This document shows, one piece after another, positions 1-4,874 of a DNA stretch of 5,361 nt. The translations under genes and the position numbers were made by a program. The first letter of the stretch is position 1, and each line of letters starts with the position of its first letter. This stretch comes from an uncultured Litoreibacter sp. Lineage in GTDB: Bacteria > Pseudomonadota > Alphaproteobacteria > Rhodobacterales > Rhodobacteraceae. Below the pieces are notes generated by a model that did no database searches, was not told where the DNA came from, and saw only the letters and a program-made list of their open reading frames with translations. The DNA is taken from positions 1-5,361 of the forward strand of contig CALFWN010000066.1 in the NCBI GenBank assembly GCA_937928335.1, written 5' to 3'.

Positions 1-724
1 GAGCATGGCCAAGGAGGCGATAGAGCAGGAAAAAACCGGCCTTGGTATGCAACATTACCGCAAAAAACGACCCCAGCAGCATCGCTGTGAAGCTGTTGGC
101 ACTGATTTTCCAGACAGCATGGGTGGTCTCTACCGCCTGCAAGCCCAGAAAACTCAGCTGTCCGGAAGCTGACAGCACACAAAGCAATGTCAGCCCGCCC
201 GCTAGCCATAAACGCACAGACGCCCGCATCGGCAAGAGCAGCAGAAGCGCGGGCCAGATCAGGTAATATTGCTCCTCTACCGACAAGCTCCATGTCGGCG
301 CCAGAAGCGGGATATCCCCGACCAGCATGTTGGAGAAAAACAGATAGTAATAGGGAATGAGAGGCGCGAGTGTCCAATTCTGCTGTATGACCACGAAATA
401 AAGCGCAGCAACGCTGACCACCAGGAAGTAGACCGGCACAATCCGGAGAATACGACGCCAATAAAACCCGCGCAGCGAAAAGCGACCGTTCCGGTCTTCT
501 TCCCGCAAAAGCAGGGTTGTGATCAAAAACCCGCTGAGAACAAAGAAAAGATCCACACCAGTAAAGCCTCGCGTCAGGATCTGCATGGTAACCCCTGCCT
601 CATCTGCAAAGACCGGACTGTGATGCCAGAGCACAGCGAGGATACAAAGGCACCGCACACCATCAAGAGAACCGAAGAAGCGGCGCTCTTTATAGCTAAG
701 ATAGGCAGAAGAAGGGTCTTGCAT
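1..724 (-). CDS. Acyltransferase-3 (OafA/YrhL-like) integral membrane acyltransferase, N-terminal part, cut by left edge
   Basis: Translated from ATG at 724-722 the frame stays open to base 1, giving 241 residues without a stop. The N-terminus SLDGVR (19-24) followed by a hydrophobic helix with WHH (33-35), FFVLSGFLIT (60-69), an arginine-rich FYWRRILRIVPVY (87-99) and TWSLSVEEQYYLIWP (144-158) are the hallmarks of the acyltransferase-3 family, multipass inner-membrane enzymes that O-acylate sugars of lipopolysaccharide, exopolysaccharide or related glycans. His34/His35 is the expected catalytic region. About seven hydrophobic segments are visible (roughly 22-40, 55-74, 93-113, 120-138, 152-166, 172-187, 208-226). 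Family members are usually about 350-400 residues or longer, so the last third or more is missing. An in-frame TGA lies at 733-731, so no longer start is possible. The Shine-Dalgarno site is weak. It lies on the parAB strand, 219 bp after parB, probably under its own promoter. Its base composition is visibly less GC-rich than parAB, which fits cargo. The substrate cannot be told. Confidence 0.9.
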   Translation of the reverse strand, partial: MQDPSSAYLSYKERRFFGSLDGVRCLCILAVLWHHSPVFADEAGVTMQILTRGFTGVDLFFVLSGFLITTLLLREEDRNGRFSLRGFYWRRILRIVPVYFLVVSVAALYFVVIQQNWTLAPLIPYYYLFFSNMLVGDIPLLAPTWSLSVEEQYYLIWPALLLLLPMRASVRLWLAGGLTLLCVLSASGQLSFLGLQAVETTHAVWKISANSFTAMLLGSFFAVMLHTKAGFFLLYRLLGHA

Positions 725-746
725 TAAGGATCACATCACCGGGTTA

Positions 747-780
747 TGAAGGTAGCATGCCTGTAGCATCCCTACCTTCA
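747..780. promoter_or_regulatory. Inverted repeat upstream of the acyltransferase gene
   Basis: TGAAGGTAG (747-755) and CTACCTTCA (772-780) form a perfect 9-bp inverted repeat with a 16-bp spacer, ending 22 bp before the acyltransferase start. A 7-bp direct repeat GTAGCAT (752-758 and 763-769) overlaps it. It could be an operator or a hairpin in the 5' untranslated RNA of the acyltransferase. There is no T-run after the stem on the minus strand, so it is not a convincing terminator. Confidence 0.45.
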
Positions 781-805
781 CAAACAAGATCTCTTTTGAA
801 GAATA

Positions 806-829
806 GTGTGTTTATCGTCCTTAACACAC
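806..829. promoter_or_regulatory. Inverted repeat GTGTGTT-N10-AACACAC
   Basis: A perfect 7-bp inverted repeat (806-812 and 823-829) with a 10-bp spacer, about one helical turn between arms, lies 82 bp upstream of the acyltransferase start. This is the geometry of a dimeric transcription-factor operator. No regulator for it is encoded in the window and no clear -10/-35 pair could be fixed around it. Confidence 0.35.
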
Positions 830-865
830 ACCCAAATAGAGACATGCTGCGCCTTGGTTTCCCCC

Positions 866-912
866 TGTGTATAAGTCCGCATATCCAAAAATTTTATATA
901 AGTATATTAATA
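866..912. other. DnaA-box-like 9-mer beside an AT-rich tract
   Basis: TGTGTATAA at 866-874 is, on the minus strand, TTATACACA, which fits the TTATNCACA DnaA-box consensus. It is followed by a nearly pure A/T stretch at about 886-912 with AAAATTTT and TATATAAG. Together they resemble a small unwinding element, but no iterons are found here. The AT-rich DNA could equally be a promoter or UP element for the acyltransferase. A single 9-mer match can occur by chance. Confidence 0.3.
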
Positions 913-927
913 GGTTAGCACCCTATT
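909..927 (-). terminator. Possible terminator stem-loop after parB
   Basis: AATAGG (909-914) and CCTATT (922-927) form a perfect 6-bp stem with a 7-nt loop, 17 bp beyond the parB stop. On the minus strand the stem is followed by an A/T-rich tail rather than a clean U-run. On the plus strand it is followed by TTT within the adjacent palindrome. It may end the parAB transcript, but the stem is short and AT-rich, so this is tentative. Confidence 0.35.
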
Positions 928-941
928 TTTCGTATACGAAA
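928..941. promoter_or_regulatory. Perfect 14-bp palindrome, candidate parS/ParB-binding site
   Basis: TTTCGTATACGAAA is identical to its reverse complement and lies 2 bp beyond the parB stop codon (TGA, 946-944). Palindromes of this size next to parAB are the usual form of plasmid centromeres (parS). Its arms (TTTCG / CGAAA) recur with a wider spacer in the parA promoter at 3448-3468. No second perfect copy was seen in the window. It could also be part of a terminator or a site for an unrelated regulator. Confidence 0.45.
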
Positions 942-943
942 GC

Positions 944-1969
944 TCAGCGATCTGCCAGCCAGGCTTCCAACGCTTTCTGCAGCTTATCCGTGACCCCTAC
1001 CCCGCTCAGGACCATGCGGTCTTTGCCTGTCTCCAGCCGCACGCCAGGCGCAACCTCACGCCCGCGTACAGCCTTGGCAGGGCGTCCCCGCTTGGCAGGC
1101 CCCGACATAATCCGCTCGATAGCTGTGCGCTCTTCTGCGGCCGTCTTAGGGGCCGCCTTGCGCAAGGCCTCACGTATCTGACGCACGAGCCTTGCATCCG
1201 CCTCCAGCGCCGCTGCCAGAGGCAGGCCCAGCCGTTCAGGGATCGCGGCAGGAAAGCGCAGCGCGCCGTCCAGAGCCGCATAGATGATCAGGAAAGTGAT
1301 GATCTTGGACCGTTTCGACGAGCTGGCAGAGGCAAACAGCGCCTGAACCGCACGCTGCGCGGTCGGGTAGACACCCAGCTTGGCGGCCTCTGCGGCCAGT
1401 CGGGCGCGCTCGTAAAAGGACAGGTTGGCGCGAATTTCATTCTCTTCGACCATCGCCACGTAGCTGTCAGAAACACTGTCAATTGGCTTTATCAGAGCCT
1501 GAATATGCGCAATCTCATCGCCATCGGCCTGCAGATCCTTCAGCGCATTCAGGCGGCGCCAGCCAGAGATCAGCCCATAGCTGCCCTGCCCCAGATCAAC
1601 CACCTCGATCGGGGTTTGCTGGCCACGCGCCCGCAAGCTGGTTTTCAGCGCATCCATCTCGGCTGCGTCCAATGCCAGCCGGTCACGCACCAGATGATCC
1701 GCCTTGATGGCGTCGAGTGGCAGGGCCTGCACCATGCGCCCCTGACTGCGGGCGCTTTGCAGCTCCTGCGCCACCTCCTCCAAGGCCGCCTGGTTAGAGG
1801 CGTCACCGGCCACCTGCGCGATAGGGGGGCGGCTGGACGGGATCGGAGGATGCACGCCCAACGGGTAGGATTGCATGGATTTGGTTTCCAGCGGCCCTGA
1901 AACAGACTCTGTTACAGGGGGTTCTGAAGGCGTCATCACGGGTGGGGTCAGGCGTTTACGTTTGGCCAT
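944..1969 (-). CDS. parB: ParB-family plasmid partition protein
   Basis: A 341-residue ParB/RepB/Spo0J-type protein. ParB binds the plasmid centromere, spreads on DNA and stimulates the ATPase of ParA, so that plasmids are moved apart before division. The N-terminal 75 residues are proline-rich and probably disordered, beginning with basic AKRKR. The ParB/sulfiredoxin-like domain covers about 80-180, with GQQTPIEV (116-123), the SGWRRLNAL box (135-143, ParB box II arginines R138-R139) and ENEIRANLSFYERARLA (176-192). A predicted helix-turn-helix follows at about 200-235. The C-terminus has an AT-hook-like KRGRP (293-297) in a basic linker and a final amphipathic segment, probably the dimer helix. 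The start at 1969 is set by an excellent AAGGAG site six bases upstream. The frame continues further upstream, but that stretch overlaps the end of parA and does not look like protein. It lies 70 bp after parA and is probably co-transcribed with it. Confidence 0.93.
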   Translation of the reverse strand: MAKRKRLTPPVMTPSEPPVTESVSGPLETKSMQSYPLGVHPPIPSSRPPIAQVAGDASNQAALEEVAQELQSARSQGRMVQALPLDAIKADHLVRDRLALDAAEMDALKTSLRARGQQTPIEVVDLGQGSYGLISGWRRLNALKDLQADGDEIAHIQALIKPIDSVSDSYVAMVEENEIRANLSFYERARLAAEAAKLGVYPTAQRAVQALFASASSSKRSKIITFLIIYAALDGALRFPAAIPERLGLPLAAALEADARLVRQIREALRKAAPKTAAEERTAIERIMSGPAKRGRPAKAVRGREVAPGVRLETGKDRMVLSGVGVTDKLQKALEAWLADR

Positions 1970-1975
1970 GACAGG

Positions 1976-1981
1976 CTCCTT
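1976..1981 (-). promoter_or_regulatory. Ribosome binding site deciding the parB start
   Basis: On the minus strand AAGGAG ends six bases before ATG 1969-1967. It is the strongest Shine-Dalgarno match near any gene here and argues against the longer reading that would start at 2191 inside parA. Confidence 0.8.
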
Positions 1982-2039
1982 GTTGGTTTCGCGGCGCAGC
2001 CTCGCGGGCAAATATGAGGAATTGGCAAACCATGCGCTC

Positions 2040-3425
2040 TCACTCCGCCGCTTGTTGCATCGCCAGCTCGTCGCGCCGCCACGTGCCTGCAAGAAGCGTC
2101 TTGAAGGCAGCATAGGTCTCGTCAAATGTGGCGCGGCCACGCGCATAGGTGTCGCGGTTGAAATCGCGGTAATCCGCCTCGTAGATCCCATTCACACTTT
2201 CCCCGGCCTGACCGATCAGCGCAGTGAAATCCTGACGGTAGGGTTGCAGGGTCTTGCCCAGATAGGCCTGGATCAGCCCTGCCATCTCGGCCTGTTGCCC
2301 GCCATCATATCTTGTGATCACAGCGCGCACCGCATCCCATTCAAACGCCATCTCGGGGCGCCCCAAGGCCCGCGCGGCGGTGTTTTCGCCTTCTTCGATA
2401 GAGGCAAATGTCGAGTGCAACATATCAAAAAACCGCCCAGTAGAGTCGAATTCCAGAAAAGATGCCCCCAGCGGGACCAGCACGATATCTGCCGCGGCCA
2501 ACCCGTTGATCGTCAGGTAGCCAAGCGCAGGCGGCGTGTCGATGAAGACCAGATCATAGTCGTCCAAGACACCGTCAGCTTCCAAGATATCTGTCAGCGC
2601 GTCCCACAGCTTCCAGCCGCGCGACTGCATCCGCCAGACGGGGATCTGAAACTCCGACCAATAGAGGTTCAGCTGCGCCCCGATCAGATCAATATTGGGC
2701 CAATGGGTGGATTGGATGACATCGCCGGCGGTGACACCCAGCGCATCGGTCATCGTCTCATCAAGGGGCAGGGGGGCCTCGCCACGCTCAAGACGGCGCT
2801 GATTATCCGCCTGCAGCGTGGCTGCGTAATGGCGTGCGAGCAGCGGGAACACGGTTTGCCATTCATCGGCAACCTGCCCGCCAAAGATCGAGGTCATGGA
2901 GCCCTGGCTGTCGAGGTCAATCACCAGCACCTTGTAGCCATCCAGCGCCGCTGACATGGCCAGATGCGCCCCTGTGGAGGTCTTGCCCACCCCGCCCTTG
3001 AAATTGGCAACAGCGGTGATCTTTGCGGGCAGCCCTTTGGGGCGGTAGGGCAGGTAGTCTTTCGATTTGGACCCTTCGGCGGCAAAATGCGCCCGCAGAC
3101 GCAACACCTCGTCCAGTGTGAACCATTTGGCCCCGCCATCCGTGTCGCTCATGCCCTGGGGCAGATCAGGGTTCTGACGCAGCACACGGCGGAAATGGGC
3201 GGGGGCCACGGGGATCAGGTATTTGGTGATCTCCCATGTGGAGAACCGGCGCAGGGTCTTGCGGCCCGTCTCGTCCAGCCCGCGGCCTGCCAAATCCTCG
3301 CGCCCGCGTTTGCACGCTTGCGCCAGATCGGAAAATCCGCTGCTGGTCATGGGGGCGGTCAGGTCCTGCATAGCCTGATCTGCCGCTATCCCAAAATAAG
3401 GGGGTAGGGTGTCTGCCTGTGACAT
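2040..3425 (-). CDS. parA: ParA-family partition ATPase with N-terminal DNA-binding region
   Basis: A 461-residue, type Ia-like ParA. It binds nucleoid DNA as an ATP dimer, is released by ParB-stimulated hydrolysis and so positions plasmid copies; proteins of this long type usually also repress their own promoter. The N-terminal extension contains a probable helix-turn-helix at about 60-115 (STWEITKYL, FTLDEVLRLR). The ATPase domain starts near 135 with the deviant Walker A NFKGGVGKTS (141-150; signature lysine K143, K148), then VIDLDSQGS (168-176), Walker B VFIDTPPALG (293-302) and DIVLVPLGAS (313-322). A start at 3479 would add 18 residues but has no ribosome site and lies upstream of the likely promoter. 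ATG 3425 has AAGAG seven bases upstream and begins MSQADTLPPYFG. The gene is divergent from the initiator gene and 70 bp ahead of parB. GTNACAT repeats overlap its start and suggest autoregulation. Confidence 0.94.
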   Translation of the reverse strand: MSQADTLPPYFGIAADQAMQDLTAPMTSSGFSDLAQACKRGREDLAGRGLDETGRKTLRRFSTWEITKYLIPVAPAHFRRVLRQNPDLPQGMSDTDGGAKWFTLDEVLRLRAHFAAEGSKSKDYLPYRPKGLPAKITAVANFKGGVGKTSTGAHLAMSAALDGYKVLVIDLDSQGSMTSIFGGQVADEWQTVFPLLARHYAATLQADNQRRLERGEAPLPLDETMTDALGVTAGDVIQSTHWPNIDLIGAQLNLYWSEFQIPVWRMQSRGWKLWDALTDILEADGVLDDYDLVFIDTPPALGYLTINGLAAADIVLVPLGASFLEFDSTGRFFDMLHSTFASIEEGENTAARALGRPEMAFEWDAVRAVITRYDGGQQAEMAGLIQAYLGKTLQPYRQDFTALIGQAGESVNGIYEADYRDFNRDTYARGRATFDETYAAFKTLLAGTWRRDELAMQQAAE

Positions 3426-3432
3426 GTAACTG

Positions 3433-3437
3433 CTCTT
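3433..3437 (-). promoter_or_regulatory. Ribosome binding site supporting the parA start
   Basis: On the minus strand AAGAG lies seven bases before ATG 3425-3423. The match is moderate, but no comparable site precedes the alternative ATG at 3479. Confidence 0.5.
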
Positions 3438-3447
3438 ATGTAACGTG

Positions 3448-3468
3448 TTTTCGCCAGTATATCGAAAA
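3448..3468 (-). promoter_or_regulatory. parA promoter -10 box inside an inverted repeat TTTTCG-N9-CGAAAA
   Basis: On the minus strand TATACT (plus-strand AGTATA, 3456-3461) is a good -10 hexamer, which would put the transcript start near 3449, about 24 bases before ATG 3425. The -35 region (about 3479-3484) is poor. The -10 box sits in the spacer of a perfect 6-bp inverted repeat, TTTTCG (3448-3453) and CGAAAA (3463-3468), so a bound protein would block RNA polymerase. The arms match those of the palindrome at 928-941. Confidence 0.4.
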
Positions 3469-3530
3469 ACATGTGACATGGAAGAAAAACCGGCACCTGC
3501 ATCTCTTTATCTCAGCAAATACAGGGGGTT

Positions 3531-3553
3531 CAGGCAGAAGATGGCCTGTTTTT
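3531..3553 (+). terminator. Terminator-like stem-loop with T5 tail
   Basis: CAGGC (3531-3535) pairs with GCCTG (3544-3548) over an 8-nt loop and is followed by TTTTT (3549-3553). The shape is that of a small intrinsic terminator on the plus strand. No plus-strand gene lies upstream, so it would only make sense for a short antisense or leader transcript opposite the parA 5' region. The stem is only 5 bp, so chance is quite possible. Confidence 0.25.
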
Positions 3554-3577
3554 CAGAGCGCTGCCAAGCTTTTTGTT

Positions 3578-3597
3578 GTTATATCAGGTTATATAAG
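3578..3597. repeat. AT-rich tandem 10-mers, candidate DNA unwinding element
   Basis: GTTATATCAG (3578-3587) is immediately followed by GTTATATAAG (3588-3597), a 10-bp tandem repeat with one mismatch; a diverged third copy, GTTACAGAG, starts at 3599. AT-rich direct repeats within 100 bp of the iterons are the usual site of strand opening in iteron origins. The role is inferred from position and composition. Confidence 0.45.
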
Positions 3598-3670
3598 AGT
3601 TACAGAGTGATCGGGATTTAGCTAAGAAGCTGAAAACAAATAGAAGATCTCCTGGATTTGAGTATGAGGC

Positions 3671-3731
3671 GACTCTGATACCCCGATAAAGTGACTCCAA
3701 TCCCCCGTTTCAACGACTCTGATCCCCCGAT
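3671..3731. repeat. Iteron array: three 17-bp repeats with 22-bp period
   Basis: GACTCTGATACCCCGAT (3671-3687), GACTCCAATCCCCCGTT (3693-3709) and GACTCTGATCCCCCGAT (3715-3731) start exactly 22 bp apart. Copies 1 and 3 differ at one base; copy 2 differs from copy 3 at three. A partial fourth start, GACTCGACCCGA, begins at 3736. A period of about two helical turns in direct orientation, just upstream of an initiator gene, is the classic iteron arrangement bound by the plasmid Rep protein, and such arrays also govern copy number and incompatibility. Confidence 0.85.
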
Positions 3732-3751
3732 TGCAGACTCGACCCGAGGCC

Positions 3752-3760
3752 TGTGGATAA
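3752..3760 (-). other. Consensus DnaA box
   Basis: TGTGGATAA is the reverse complement of TTATCCACA, the high-affinity DnaA box consensus. It lies 20 bp after the last iteron and 55 bp before the initiator ATG, and overlaps a near-palindrome GGATAACTATCC (3755-3766). Host DnaA is therefore likely to take part in origin opening. Confidence 0.75.
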
Positions 3761-3775
3761 CTATCCTAGGTGTCA

Positions 3776-3871
3776 ATGAAACAACGAATCCCAAAAAGGG
3801 ATCGAGGGCAGGGCTATGACAGCAGTACCAACCGCAGGGGCGGGGGCCGCGATGCGTGGTTCCGGGCGTGA
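3776..3871 (+). CDS. Possible 31-codon leader ORF overlapping the initiator start
   Basis: ATG at 3776 opens a 31-codon frame ending at TGA 3869-3871, with a short AGG (3768-3770) five bases before the ATG. The peptide starts MKQRIPKRDRGQGY and is strongly basic and glycine-rich in its second half. It overlaps the initiator in another frame: the initiator ATG at 3816 and the alternative ATG at 3852 both lie inside it. Leader peptides overlapping a rep gene are known to couple translation and set copy number in other plasmids such as the IncFII and IncB groups. No protein family is recognised, and an open frame of this length can arise by chance in GC-rich DNA. Confidence 0.3.
   Translation: MKQRIPKRDRGQGYDSSTNRRGGGRDAWFRA
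3788..3802 (+). promoter_or_regulatory. Short hairpin just upstream of the initiator ribosome site
   Basis: ATCCC (3788-3792) and GGGAT (3798-3802) form a perfect 5-bp stem over an A5 loop. It lies directly before the GAGGG sequence (3804-3808) that is the likely ribosome site for ATG 3816. In RNA it could affect initiator translation; as DNA it could be a small operator. It also lies inside the possible leader ORF. Confidence 0.3.
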
Positions 3872-4829
3872 TTTTTTTGTGTGCGATTTTTTTGCGCCCA
3901 GCCCGAAACATGATCTGGCATCGATGGAGCATCCGATCTTTTCGCTCTCTACTCGGCCGGACCGGCGCATCCTGACCTACAGCCATAATGATGCAGAGAT
4001 TACGGTAACCCCCAGCGTGAAGGGCCGTGCCACGATTTTTGATGCCGATATCCTGATCTTCTGCATCTCGCAGCTGATGGCGGCGATCAATGCAGGCAAG
4101 CAAACCGCCCGCACCCTGACATTGACCGCCCATGATCTGCTTCTGGCCACAGGGCGTGAAACCAGCGGTGACAGCTACCGGCGCCTGCGCGACGCGTTCG
4201 AGCGGCTGGCTGGCACGCGCATCACCACCAATATTGCAACAGGCGATACCGAAGTGACCTCGGGCTTCGGCCTCATCGAGAGCTGGGAGATCGTGCGCAA
4301 GACCCGGGCGGGGCGGATGGTCAGCGTTTCGGTGACGCTCTCGGAATGGCTCTACAATGCGGTGCTGTCGAAATCGGTGCTGACGCTGAGCCGTGACTAT
4401 TTCACCCTGCGCAAGCCGCTGGAGCGGCGCATCTACGAGCTGGCACGCAAACATTGCGGACGGCAGCCCGAATGGCGGGTCTCGGTCGAGGTGTTGTTGA
4501 AAAAATCGGGCTCTTCCAGCCCGCGGCGCGTGTTTCGAGCCATGATGCGCGAGATGATCAAGGCAGACAGCCTGCCCGACTACATGCTTGAGGAACTGCC
4601 CGGCGACCTGATCCAGGTCCGCCGCCGCAAGGCCAAAGATCCTGTTGTGGTCCTTGAGCAGCTGTCAGAGGAGGCATTGGCCACCGCCCGCGCCCTGATG
4701 CCCGGCGCGGATGTCTACGCCCTGGAGGCGCAATGGCAAAGCGAGGGCAGGGCAGGGACCAGGCGGGGCAGGGCAGACAAGGCCTTCGTCAGCTGGGTGC
4801 AGGATATGGTGAATAACGGTGGCGTATAA
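3816..4829 (+). CDS. repA: Plasmid replication initiator, RepA/RPA type
   Basis: A 337-residue initiator of the kind found on alphaproteobacterial plasmids (PF10134/COG5534-like), expected to bind the adjacent iterons and recruit host replication proteins. Recognisable family segments are FVCDFF...DLASMEHPIFSLST (21-46), the strand-rich ITVTPSVKGRATIFDADILIF (62-82), SGDSYRRLRDAFERLAGTRI (117-136), GFGLIESWEIV (150-160), VTLSEWLYNAVLSKSVLTL (173-191), RDYFTLRKPLERRIYELARKH (193-213) and KKSGSSSPRRVFRAM (229-243), consistent with two winged-helix domains. The C-terminal tail is basic (GTRRGRADK, 314-322). ATG 3816 has GAGGG about seven bases upstream. ATG 3852 (residue 13) is also preceded by a G-rich stretch and is a real alternative, since conservation only begins near residue 20. 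Two T7 runs encode the DFF pairs at residues 19-26. It is divergent from parAB, the usual layout of this replicon type. Confidence 0.92.
   Translation: MTAVPTAGAGAAMRGSGRDFFVCDFFAPSPKHDLASMEHPIFSLSTRPDRRILTYSHNDAEITVTPSVKGRATIFDADILIFCISQLMAAINAGKQTARTLTLTAHDLLLATGRETSGDSYRRLRDAFERLAGTRITTNIATGDTEVTSGFGLIESWEIVRKTRAGRMVSVSVTLSEWLYNAVLSKSVLTLSRDYFTLRKPLERRIYELARKHCGRQPEWRVSVEVLLKKSGSSSPRRVFRAMMREMIKADSLPDYMLEELPGDLIQVRRRKAKDPVVVLEQLSEEALATARALMPGADVYALEAQWQSEGRAGTRRGRADKAFVSWVQDMVNNGGV
4745..4773 (+). other. G-tract cluster (possible G-quadruplex) in the 3' end of repA
   Basis: Five runs of three or four G lie at 4745-4747, 4750-4752, 4755-4757, 4765-4768 and 4771-4773, with loops of 2, 2, 7 and 2 bases. 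This meets the usual G3+N1-7 pattern for a quadruplex on the coding strand. It encodes the basic EGRAGTRRGRA tail, so coding bias toward Gly/Arg may be the whole explanation. Confidence 0.35.
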
Positions 4830-4874
4830 AAACCTGAGACTGTTAAAGATGTTTCAGATTTTCAACATATTCGA

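Larger units (their letters stand above)
3419..3479. repeat. Cluster of five GTNACAT / ATGTNAC heptamers around the parA start
   Basis: ATGTAAC occurs at 3424-3430 and 3438-3444, and ATGTGAC at 3471-3477. The opposite orientation GTGACAT occurs at 3419-3425 and 3473-3479. Overlapping opposite copies make the near-palindromes GTGACATGTAAC (3419-3430) and ACATGTGACATG (3469-3480). The cluster brackets the putative parA -10 box and covers the start codon, as expected for a ParA or ParB operator or a centromere-like array. Binding protein unknown. Confidence 0.5.
3426..3815. other. Plasmid origin and control region between parA and the initiator gene
   Basis: This 390-bp divergent intergenic region carries, in order, the parA promoter and heptamer cluster, a small stem-loop (3531-3553), AT-rich tandem repeats (3578-3597), three iterons (3671-3731), a consensus DnaA box (3752-3760), a possible leader ORF start (3776) and a short hairpin before the initiator start (3788-3802). 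Iterons, a DnaA box and an AT-rich segment next to an initiator gene are the standard composition of an iteron-type oriV. Between 3608 and 3668 nothing clear was found apart from the 8-bp palindrome TTAGCTAA at 3618-3625. Confidence 0.8.

Noticed and set aside
42..727. Plus-strand open frames of 74 and 152 codons
   Set aside because: Both are opposite the acyltransferase, whose minus-strand translation shows conserved family motifs and membrane helices.
1970..2039. Inverted repeat TGGTTT/AAACCA in the parA-parB gap
   Set aside because: Arms of 6 bp with a 37-bp spacer are expected by chance; no promoter or terminator could be supported there.
1970..2191. N-terminal extension of ParB starting at 2191
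   Set aside because: It overlaps parA by about 150 bp, reads as Arg-rich non-protein-like sequence and lacks a ribosome site; the AAGGAG before 1969 decides the start.
1875..2954. Plus-strand open frame of 359 codons opposite parA and parB
   Set aside because: It runs antisense to the ParA ATPase motifs and the parB start, and has the low-complexity composition of an antisense shadow.
3426..3479. N-terminal extension of ParA starting at 3479
   Set aside because: No ribosome site, and the segment contains the likely -10 box and operator repeats.
3605..3618. Inverted iteron-like sequence GAGTGATCGGGATT
   Set aside because: Its reverse complement shares only short words (CCCGAT, CTC) with the iterons and is out of phase.
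3618..4454. Long minus-strand open frame of 278 codons opposite repA
   Set aside because: It lies antisense to a clearly recognised initiator, its product has no recognisable domain and is rich in Arg/His/Gln as expected for a GC-rich shadow frame. It would also cover the iterons.
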